NCBI GenBank assembly: GCA_013115125.1
Contig: JABANN010000074.1
Span: 16,656-80,655 of the forward strand
Length of the DNA: 64,000 bases
Reading direction: 5' to 3'
Source of the DNA: Perkinsus olseni
Taxonomy: Eukaryota > Perkinsozoa > Perkinsida
The translations under genes were made by a program, and so were the position numbers. Shown here one piece after another: positions 49,488-58,565 of this stretch; the stretch's first letter is position 1, and the number at the start of each line of letters is the position of its first letter. The notes beneath the pieces are model-generated. The model ran no database searches, was not told where the DNA came from, and saw only the letters and a program-made list of their open reading frames with translations.

Positions 49488-50405
49488 CTTGTTTTTTATA
49501 TATCATCAACTGTTTAGTATATTATTATTCCGTAACCCTTGCTCTGTGCTGTGTACGTTTGCGTGTAGTTTCACTTTGCGCCGATGTTGTGATGGTGTTG
49601 TCACAGTACTTATGCCCTGGTACGGAGGCAAACAGTGAAAGCAAGATGCTGCGCAGCTTGCACGGTGAATTTTGAGGAACTTTATGCACTGGTGTAACAG
49701 GCATATGATATGCCGCATATCTTTCTTTATACGAGACTGTCATAATCACCGACATCATATGGAAAACTGGTGTAGAATTGAGGGCACGTGTATGAGACTC
49801 AATCATTGAGTGAACCCCTCAAGAAGGCGTTCCTTAACGCGGAAACACTCCCGAACGCGGCAATAAACTGCCCAGCGCACCCGATAGACAAACCGGGCTT
49901 GATGGAGTGCGACCTCATTTCTCCTCGATGACCTTCTCACTCACGGATGGACGAAGTTGATGATCGTATACATACTTCGCCGGGATGGTCATCGACTAGG
50001 GGGGCGATGCCAAACGCAACTCTATGTACTGGTTAAAGATGACGCGAGTACGAAGCCAGTCACAGTCAGACGTCTTGTTTGCGGTGCGTGAGCTAGCATA
50101 ATCGTCTATTTGATGAGCTTATTTTCTGCTATACCATTGATTGTTCGTGTGAGTTTATAGTCCAACACCGGTTCCGGCTTAGTCAGACCCTTGCCGATGT
50201 GTTCAGTTGGAGACTTTCTGAAGCGTTGACATGCAGTGCAATCAGACAGATTGTCAAGAACCTTCCGTCAGGGGTATATTCAACCCGAGAAGCTCCTTCC
50301 TCCTGACAAGATCCGCTTACACATCCATTGATCGTATTTCATTTTGTCGATGATTCCTGGATACCCGGAGAAAGTTGCCAGGAGGCTTCAACAAGAATTA
50401 TAGTG
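49488..50405. other. Intergenic region, about 0.9 kb
   Basis: AT-richer than its surroundings. Only short frames; no motif, repeat or RNA gene recognised before the tRNA. Confidence 0.5.
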
Positions 50406-50487
50406 GACAGCGTGTCCGAGTGGTTAAGGAGGTGGACTAGAAATCCACTGGGCTCTGCCCGCGCAGGTTCGAATCCTGCCGCTATCT
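50406..50487 (+). tRNA. tRNA-Ser (anticodon AGA)
   Basis: 82-nt class II tRNA. A-box TGTCCGAGTGG, anticodon stem-loop GTGGACTAGAAATCCAC, a long variable arm (GGGCTCTGCCC), T-arm GCAGGTTCGAATCCTGC, then a T-run. Two oddities: the third acceptor pair is C-A (GACAGCG with CGCTATC) and the discriminator would be T, where eukaryotic tRNA-Ser has G. It may be a slightly decayed copy. Confidence 0.82.
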
Positions 50488-50783
50488 TTTGTGCAAAGCT
50501 TGCAAGTGCTCCCCATGTCCGGCATTCCTGTTCGTCACCACCTCGGTCACCGAGGTGGCACCGAGGCTCGGTGTCCGCTGCTGATACACTTGGAACTGAG
50601 TGATGTGGAGTGGACTCATACGCCAGCGAGTTCATATCCGACGAGCAGGAAACGACAGTCAACTACCCCCGATAGTATATCGATGACTGTTGGAGTGATA
50701 GTCGAACCGACTTAAATGCGTCAAAGTGATATGCCACGGTACAAGTAAACAAGACTCGGTGTACAGGAGACCAGATGCGATAC

Positions 50784-51197
50784 TTACGTACTGCCGCTGG
50801 AGATCATTCCACTCGCGAGCTCAAAATGAGAATCAACAAAGTTTCCAATCCATGCAGGCCCTGCGGCGTAATCCTTAGGAGGGTTATTCTCAATATATCT
50901 CAATAGAGCATTGCATTTGTCTTCAGTGATAGGACGCCCGAACTCGCTCTTGATCAGATCGGGCAGATGAGAGAAAGGATTTACATCACCAAAGGTCGTG
51001 TTGAATTCGCTCGGCAGCCCCATGACGTCCCCATCCCCCTTGCGAGCCAGTATCTTGTGAGCACCAATATCGTCAACTCTAACCCCGTCTCGGACCCTAA
51101 CATCAGGCTGACCATGATCTATACCTACAGCATCGCTATACGGATTAAAAATTACCAGAAGACAAAATAGTAGTTTCTTTTGACCAGAATTCGTCAT
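50784..51197 (-). CDS. Secreted family B member M2, single exon
   Basis: 137 residues from ATG 51197. Signal peptide MTNSGQKKLLFCLLVIFNPY, then a short linker and the family's C-terminal domain: VNPFSHLPDLIKSEFGRPIT, EDKCNALLRYIENNPPKDY, GPAWIGNFVDSHFELA. It keeps the single conserved Cys (DKC), the aromatic YIE, and W of WIG. It has its own signal peptide unlike that of the other members and lacks their separate exon 2 domain. Function unknown; secreted or in the secretory pathway (inference). Confidence 0.68.
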   Translation of the reverse strand: MTNSGQKKLLFCLLVIFNPYSDAVGIDHGQPDVRVRDGVRVDDIGAHKILARKGDGDVMGLPSEFNTTFGDVNPFSHLPDLIKSEFGRPITEDKCNALLRYIENNPPKDYAAGPAWIGNFVDSHFELASGMISSGST

Positions 51198-51603
51198 GTC
51201 TGATGATGACACTGATCGACCAACCCTAAGAAGGGCAAGATATCTTAAACCTTTTTTTATCTGGAATTATTTAATGTGGTGGATGAGCTTGGCCGCTACT
51301 TATCCGGATGTTAAGTCCGTCTGTTTCCGATGGAAGCCTTCCGTTTCTTCAATCTTTCATCTGGGATTTTCTCTGCTTGTGTTGTGTAACTCGTAATAAT
51401 CAATGACAGGGAAAATTTTCTATGAAGATGAGAGAACGCTCTGCTCAAGAGGAATACTATAAGCTTCGTGGCCCACAAACGCTGGCGTGTTCCAGCTTCA
51501 CTGCCGCTGGAATTTGTGACACTAGATCGTAATTTGGTCACTTACTTCCATTGGAAGTTTCTTCTCATTGGTACTTGAAGACCTTCGCTTGTGCGTTGCC
51601 ATA

Positions 51604-52604
51604 TCAACCAGATAGTCTGTGAATGACTAATACCTGGTCGCTCGGGTCCTGCGCATCCCTAAATTCGATTTTCTCAATATCACTAATTTCGTATCTTGAC
51701 TGGGCTTCGAACCTGCAGCTTCTCAGAGTATAACTCAAGGTGGTGGAGCTGTAATCAGGCTTTACCCAGGAGACTCCATTCTCCTCAACCATCTCGTATG
51801 GTGTATCCTCGTAATAAAGAAGGCAACCACCAAGTGTGATATGCATAGTAAAATGTCCAGGTTTTTGAAGGAACACCAAAACTTCCGAGGTTGCTCCACT
51901 GCCACCATCATACAGACCACTCGGGTGAGGCTTCGTTGGGACTGTAGGAGTCGGACTAGTTGCCGCGGGAAGAGGACTTGGTGGCGGCCGAGTCGGGATA
52001 CCACCCGTAAGTGGCGACTTCGCGCATCGGAACGCCTGGAAGTAAATGCCAGATGTTTACAAGACTCGCCGTGGATATCGGGGTCGCCGCAGTTGTCCAG
52101 CTGCGTCGTGAAGTCTGTCCCGCCAAAGTCGGGCACCATAATCGTGGATGCGGCTGAGATGATAGGGGGCATTGCGGACAGTAGCAACGCAACTACCGAG
52201 CTTGACAGTCGAGCTCATGAGGAGCAGGTTCTCGTAGAACTCGATGGTGCTAACAGAGTTTGAATGTTCGTCACTCTGGTAGATCCCCACAGGGGGAGTC
52301 TCATCAGGTGGGGCACCAGCGAGCTCGAAGACCCATTCTAAACCATCCACGATGAAAGCAGTGACTTGCTCATCCTACCATCCTTCGAAGAAACTTGGAG
52401 GCGACTGAACTGGCCACTGCGTACAACCGCGTCGTTGCAACTGTCGAGCTTCGACTCGAAGTTTGTCGATCTGTAGCCGAGGAATACCCAGAAACCGTCG
52501 TTAGGCGTTGCGATCAAACGCACTCTATAGGGAGGGCTGAGGCTGTAGGCTGATTCCTGCTTCGAAGCGAGTTTCGGGCTCGGCACTCTCGGCACTCTCG
52601 GCAC
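51604..52604 (-). CDS. Unknown extracellular-looking protein with Pro-rich linker (partial model)
   Basis: Not recognised. Minus-strand exons give YRVRLIATPNDGFWVFLGY, STNFESKLDSCNDAVVRSG, then EWVFELAGAPPDETPPVGIY after a 43-nt intron, and IMVPDFGGTDFTTQLDNCGD. A low-complexity linker (IPTRPPPSPLPAATSPTPTV) precedes VLVFLQKPGHFTMHITLGGC, VKPDYSSTTLSYTLRSCRFE and IEKIEFRDAQDPSDQ. The KPGHFTMHITLGGCLLYYED stretch faintly resembles exon 2 of family B (SPPxxxHFxxVxLDxxxLIFxW). Five Cys and beta-rich sequence suggest a secreted adhesive domain (inference). The 5' exon with a signal peptide was not found. It may be one transcription unit with the gene at 50784. Confidence 0.45.
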
Positions 52605-53834
52605 ATACCTCTGCCGCGGGATTAGTCTAGCTGGAATAGATAAAACACTTACCGCTGTCTAACTTTTGTGAGCTAAGTCCTGTATTCCCCACCATGGACG
52701 CGAAGTGCTCTTCGTGTCTGGCCAGGCTGCGTTATTAGCGGACTCACCATGAGCAGCCGATGAGCCATGAGCCTGATCTACATGAACAGAAGATGCTTCG
52801 CTCCGTTCTTTGCTCATTGTCTTTTATCTTCATCGTGGTCATGTTTAGTTTCCCCAGTTGGCAGGCAACCGCACGCTTGCCCCATATTCCGCCGTATCAC
52901 AGGAAGTCCGCTCCATCTCCCTGTCTCCGTCTATGAGAACCGTTCGTTAGTCATACAGGTTACACATTGTTGCCTACAACCTGTTGAAGTCTATCCTGAA
53001 GGTGTCGTCAATCCCTCTGTTAGTATTCAGCGGAAATCTACAACCAGACTCGGATAGTTTGCTTTTGCTGCGAACACGATTCACCCATGGTCAGCGCAGA
53101 GAAATTGACGGGTACGAGAGTTGGTGGGCACCCTCGTTATTATTCAGCTGAGAATAGGTCGATAGACGATAAAGAGGTCCAGACTCTGCTGGACGTTGTG
53201 GATGCCCTCGTCATAACAGCACACGATGAGTAGACTGACTGACCAACTGATGAGGAGACAGCAGCGTTGGCAGAACCGAGAACGCGGGAATAAGGGGAAG
53301 GCTCATCGATGGGCTATTTGGAAGTTGCGGAGCCGCCTACTTGTCCGAGTCTGATGGGTTTCCTATTGAATCGAATAGCTCAATGACCTTCGCCTGTTTC
53401 TTTTGCAAGACTTAGACTGAGACTGTCATGACGGAGGCATACCCTAGGCAGAAGCTGATAGCAGATAGACCTGTGCATCGGCAATTAGTATGATCTATCA
53501 CGTGCGGCTGACAGTAGGCAAAGGTATGAGAGTATCACAACGATACCTTCAAATACGGGACTCTCACACTGGGCTAGTAACGCGGCAAGTCGCTTTCAAG
53601 CACAATACGTCCCAACGACAGACGATGCCTGCCGTGTCTGTGGCGAGGAGTGCCAGACCGACCATCTGTCAATTGATGATTCTGATATGAAGGGTCTCTG
53701 AGGCCCCGAGTGGGAGCCCCAAACTACGCCGACGAGGAGAGAAGAACCCATCAATCGAAATGTTGAACACTTCAACTCGACTGTATCTTCATAAACATGA
53801 ACATCGTCACAGCTAACATGATTATCATCACACT
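52605..53834. other. Region without a firm gene; possible decayed coding pieces
   Basis: A plus-strand run near 53078-53400 reads MVSAEKLTGTRVGGHPRYYS, KEVQTLLDVVDALVITAHDE and, in another frame, LTDQLMRRQQRWQNRERGNK. Near 53620-53690 is CRVCGEECQTDHL, a zinc-knuckle-like string such as found at the end of some retroelement polymerases. These may be scraps of one decayed gene or element. No confident call. Confidence 0.35.
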
Positions 53835-54757
53835 TCAATGCCTCTCAATGTTTGCGCCTTTCCGTTCGCGAATTTTCGCAACAATTTTATCAATATTTGT
53901 CTGAACGAACTGACCAACCCACTGCTCTCCTTGGCTGTAGTTCTCAGGAGGAGTATCCTCAATGTAGCGGAATAAACGATCGCAGCTGCTCTTTTGGAGA
54001 GGGCGCCCGAAATCTTTCATAAGTGCTCCGACTAGGTCAGCGAAAGGATTGATCGCGCCAAACTCCCTTCGAAATTCATCGGCTGGTAATTCCATAAATT
54101 CGTCCCCTCCACCGCCGAATCGTACAACTTGAAAGCCCTGTATGTCCAATACAGTGTCGAACCTGAGTTCAAAGTGATTCAAAAAAGACCGGAGCGGCTT
54201 AATCCGTTTTATTCAACGATAAATTGGGGAGCTCTTATTTTTTCGTGTTTTACGAAAGCGTATGAGCACGAAAGTGCCTTACCAGAAGTGTAACCAGTTA
54301 CCGTTTCCCATCCCTTCTTCCCAGCGGATAAGTAAGTTTTTCTCATCCAACATCACCGATAAATTAGGATATTCTTTCGGTGAGGCATACATCTTTTTGC
54401 AAACGGTTTCGAAAGGGTAGGTCACCTGAGCCAGGACAACCTCGAGGGAATGATAAGGTCTGCGGAAGATGACTGCACCACAGAGCTCGAACGGTTAACA
54501 ATAAAAGACAGATGGAAGGTTCGACAATAGACTAGTGGCATCCTTAGGATGCCCAAATTCACAGTAATCTACTCCGGCTGTTTATCTGGAGCATGTAACC
54601 GCCCATGGGCGCAGGTCAAGACTGACTCAGTTGAGTGGAAGAAGGAAGCACCCCGGTGATTCCCCCCTCCACGTACCTTGGACTTCGAGGCAGTCTGCAC
54701 AGCCATGGCGACCGTGACCAGAGCCGGCAGTACGGACAGGATGGAGTAACCGAGCAT
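53835..54757 (-). CDS. Secreted family B member M3, 3 exons
   Basis: Exon 1 (54677-54757): MLGYSILSVLPALVTVAMAV plus QTASKSK, a signal peptide. Exon 2 (about 54260-54410): VTYPFETVCKKMYASPKEYP, NLSVMLDEKNLLIRWEE, ending WLHFW. Exon 3 to 53835: VRFDTVLDIQGFQVVRFGGG, EFGAINPFADLVGALMKDFG, SSCDRLFRYIEDTPPENY, EQWVGQFVQTNIDKIV. Both introns are GT-AG (GTACGTGG... and GTAAGGCA...). About 165 residues. Exon borders match those of M4 and M5, so the family shares one gene plan. Confidence 0.72.
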
Positions 54758-56048
54758 TGCACTGGAGGGAGGTGGAAAGGTGTTGTACGTTGCAAATTCC
54801 TTTTCGAGCAGGAGCCTGCGCCCGCCGGAATACTGTAATCGAGTTCTGGCTATGGAGTAGCCACTAGCACGTGACGTCGTCCCAGTTCTGTCAAGAGGTG
54901 AACCGGGTTCACTGAGCCCGTCCGTCGTGGAATTGAAGAGCTTCACATGCGCAGATTCACCATGTCCCACACGAAACTGACATTCTTAGCTAAGTTCTGG
55001 GACACCTCAGCCGTTTGATCCGGCGAACAACCAACCAACCAAGCTCGACATGTCTCGACTTGCTCTTTCGCGACCCCACAGTGGGCTCTCCCCTATTGAG
55101 AAGCTTTGTGGCCCTGGCGCGACTGCATGCGTGAAACAAACCATTCAATAACGTTGCCGCATGCAGCAGTGTTGCTCTTGCTGTTATCTTAGCGAATCGA
55201 CCGTCATGAAGCTGCTATGAGTACCGGACCTGAAGTTATATCTTTATGCTTTAATATAGGACACTATCTTGATATATATTCATATTTGCCGCAAACCCCG
55301 CGGCGCATCCTGTTCGTACCACGTCGGTTTTTCGTGGCTTCTAGAGATAACTGCTCCTCCAAGGTCTTCCTAATACACCAATAGTGGATCTATTGATCAT
55401 GACGATAAGCTTGTTGCGTGCCATTGTTTGCGAACTTGCTCACTGAGCTGAACTGCTCACGGTAGCAACACCAGCGGTTGTTAATTCAATTTACAGTGTA
55501 GGGAAATCGCGTTGGGGCTCTTGGACGGCGTTAAGTCCGCACCGTCCGTAACCGCAAACAGAGTGGAGCAAGCGCATGCGTTGTGTAGAACATCTTTCAT
55601 GCCTTGTGAGAAACACTGTGTGTAAAACTGTTCGACGGATTGTGCGGATTCAACTACAGTCACTACAGTGCTTTCGAGTGCAGTGCAGTGTTAAGGCCAA
55701 CGTGTTAAGTCTATGTTTTACACTTCCCTATGAGGGAATCCCTAGCCACGATGCTCTTCAGTTCAAGAGCGTCAGCCTTTTTAAACATAGTTGACCCGAC
55801 AGTATCTTTTATAAATATCTACAACTGTCGGACTCTCCTCGGCTGTTACTCCCTAGGAATATACCAACGCAAGCAACCAACCCCTTGCAACAACCACTGA
55901 GATGAACTCATTCAACCACGACTCGATACTTTCAACCAGCGGGAACACACGATAAACTGTCAAGTATCAATCTCAGATAGGTGGAGCGTCTCCATCACGA
56001 CCTTACATGGGTAACAGGACGTGTTTTGTCAAGCCTGATAACGGCACT
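54758..56048. other. Intergenic region, about 1.3 kb
   Basis: The first about 80 bp upstream of M3 are conserved with the same place in M4 and M5 (reads KEFAT-x-NTFPP in frame with the Met). The rest shows only short frames and no repeat or RNA gene. Confidence 0.45.
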
Positions 56049-56796
56049 TTAGTGCATTCTGGTTCTTCGCTCGTTCCATCCACGAGCTTTTTCGACAAAC
56101 TCATCCATCTTGTCCTCGAGGAACTCGCCAATCCATTTACTCCCAGCATGCTTATATTCATCAGGTGCACTGCTCTCGATATGGTTTATCAAATCTTCGC
56201 AAGTTTCTTTCTTTCGTGGGCGGTCGAATTTCCTCAGAATTCCATCGACCAGATGCGCGAAGGGGTTGACTGCCGCGAAGGCATTCTTTATTTCCTCGGA
56301 TGACCCTTTGACAGCTTGGGACTTCCTTCTACGAATGAGCACGGCTCGAATGCCGGCCTTGCCGTCCTTGCGGAGCCTGAGGGTTCCATGCGCACAATAC
56401 GGTGTTCAACTCATCGTGGACGGACGTTACCAGAAGCGAAACTGAATTTCTCTGGGCACCTCCCACTCGAAAATGAGGTTGGTTCCGTCCAGAAGCACTC
56501 TCATGAAATGACCGTCAGCTGGAGGGGAATACAGCTTAGACCAAGCACCAATGGAAGAGTAGTACACCTGATGAGTAGGGCGATGGATGGTATCCATGAG
56601 TGGGGCAGTCGGCCAGCACGCCCCGCTCCGATGCACGGTGGAAGGTTATGCAACCACCCTCGAGTGCAATTGAGTGGAAGAAGGGAAGCACCCCGACGAT
56701 TCTCCCTCCACGTACCTTGGACTGCGAGGCAGTCTGCACAGCCATGGCGACCGTGACCAGAGCCGGTAGTACGGACAGGATGGATTAACCGAGCAT
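56049..56796 (-). pseudogene. Secreted family B member M4, signal exon interrupted by a stop
   Basis: Exon 1 region begins ATG at 56796 but reads MLG-stop: the Tyr codon TAC of the paralogs is TAA here. A later Met at 56745 would start MAVQTASQSK without a signal. Exon 2 is intact: VYYSSIGAWSKLYSPPADGH, FMRVLLDGTNLIFEWEVPRE, IQFRFW. Exon 3 is intact: LRKDGKAGIRAVLIRRRKSQ, AAVNPFAHLVDGILRKFDRP, ETCEDLINHIESSAPDEYKH, SKWIGEFLEDKMDEFVEKAR. Either a recent loss of secretion, a pseudogene, or rescue by an alternative first exon. Confidence 0.7.
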
Positions 56797-57225
56797 TGCA
56801 CTGGAGGAAGGCGGAAAGGTGTTGTTCGTTGCAAATTCCTTTTCGAGCCGAAGCTTGCGCCCGCCGGTGTGATCGAGCCAGCGACCCAGTTTCCAGTGGG
56901 AGGAAGGCGGCCGTGGTGACGCTACTTCAGTGAAGTGACGGTGCCGCTGTTCCATTGATGCATGCAAGCTCACGTATACGGTTCATCGGTAGTGACAAAT
57001 CTGGCTGCTCTCAGTAGGTCAGTCAGAAGGACTCGAGCGTGCAACTCTCCCGACTTTCCGGTCACATTTCCGACTTCTCTCCCCCACGGTGTAGCGTAGG
57101 GATGCACCACAGTTCAATTCGGTTGGTGAATCTGGGGAATTCAGTTGCCGAATGTTGAACAGATTGAACCCGACAGTATCTTCCATCAACATGAACATCA
57201 TCACAACTAACATGATAATCACATC

Positions 57226-57968
57226 TCAATCCCTCTTGATGCTTCGGGCCTTCCACTCGCGAGCCTTCTCGAAAAAGGCCGTGATCTTGCCATCAATGAA
57301 AGCATCAACCCAATCCTTGCCAGCTTCTTCGTAGCCCTCAGCGGGTTTACCCTCAATGAAGTTGAGTACGTCCGTGCATTCGCTCTGCCTGAACGGGCTG
57401 CTGAACTTGCTCGGAATGTCCTCAACCAAATGGGCGAAGGGATTGACTCCCCCGAAGGCCTGCACCATCTCCTTAGACGCGCCTTTGACGCTTGCAGCCT
57501 CCTCGTGCCGCTTAACTGTAAGTCCCTGTGCGTCTTCTTGGCGTTTGACCCTGAGAAGGAGAGCTCCTCGAAATCATCTTCGGGGCACACCAGCTGCGAG
57601 TTACCAGAAATCAAATTCATAGTTCTTGGACTTCCGCCACTTGAAAATGAGAACTGATCGATCCAAGTAAACTCCGAGGAAGTGCTCCTTTCCGGGAGGA
57701 GAGTACAGCTTCTCACAGCTTCTACCGATGGTATCGAAAATTACCTGCAGGAGGATGAGAAACAAGGACAATCCATGATCATCAACTCATGCTTCAATAC
57801 TTCACGGCAAGTCCCGCTACACCGGCGGCTGTGCATCACCAGTGTTGAGTACAGCCCTTAGTCAAGGGGGTTCCCCCCTCCACCTACCTTGGACTGCGAG
57901 GCAGTCTGCACAGCCATGGTGATCGTGACCAGAGCAGGCAGTACGGACAGGAGGGAGTAACCGAGCAT
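57226..57968 (-). CDS. Secreted family B member M5, 3 exons
   Basis: Best-preserved member. Exon 1 (57888-57968): MLGYSLLSVLPALVTITMAV plus QTASQSK. Exon 2 (57605-57744): VIFDTIGRSCEKLYSPPGKE, HFLGVYLDRSVLIFKWRKSK, NYEFDFW. Exon 3 (57226-57550): VKRQEDAQGLTVKRHEEAAS, GGVNPFAHLVEDIPSKFSSP, SECTDVLNFIEGKPAEGYEE, AGKDWVDAFIDGKITAFFEK, ending SIKRD. Introns 143 and 54 nt, GT-AG. Conserved points across the family: SPP...HF, LIFxW, NPFAHLV, ExC, IExxPxxxY, W[VI]xxF. No known domain recognised. Secretion follows from the signal peptide; the role is unknown. Confidence 0.78.
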
Positions 57969-58565
57969 TGCACTGGAGGGAGGCGGAAAGGTGTTGTACG
58001 TTGCAAATTCCCTTTTGAGCAGAGGCTTGGGCCCGCCGGTGTGATCGAGCCAGTGGTCCTCAGTGCTCCTCCGGTCGCAGTGTCACATTAGTGTTGGCTT
58101 ATTAAGACCGAGGAGACGTTATCTCCCTTTTCGCTGAAGACTTCCGGCCATCTCCGCCATCTCCCTCGCAATCTAGGGAAGGCTTCAAGGGCTTGCTTGA
58201 GCAGCTCAAACTCTGCAATTCCCAATACAAAACAGGACGACTCCTGTTTCTCTCCATCCCCCAGGTGACCGAGGTACGACTCCGAGACTCCCTGCCGCGG
58301 ACCGAGGGGCAGAACACGTCGCTGATGTCACCATCGCTGCTTGGCTGCGGGTGCTCATATTCTGGGGATGCTGGTTTCGAGCCACGCTGACCGTCGTGGT
58401 CCTAGGCTCCCTCTTCCGCTGTTGACTTTCCTACCATCGCCGATGTCACGGTTCAACGCGAGCCACCTCAAGATTGATAATGGACGAGGATATAATGTAC
58501 CGTGAAAGTGAATCTTTGATTAATGGTGAGCATATGTATGATGATGGTGATGCAACTTGGTACAC
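57969..58565. other. Intergenic region, about 0.6 kb
   Basis: Starts with the conserved leader of M5. It contains opposed short frames at 58102-58390 (65 to 71 codons) with no motif. No RNA gene or repeat seen. Confidence 0.4.

Noticed and set aside
50328-50603. Protein frame across the tRNA-Ser gene
   Set aside because: It is the tRNA read in frame (SVSEWLRRWT...), a common false protein.
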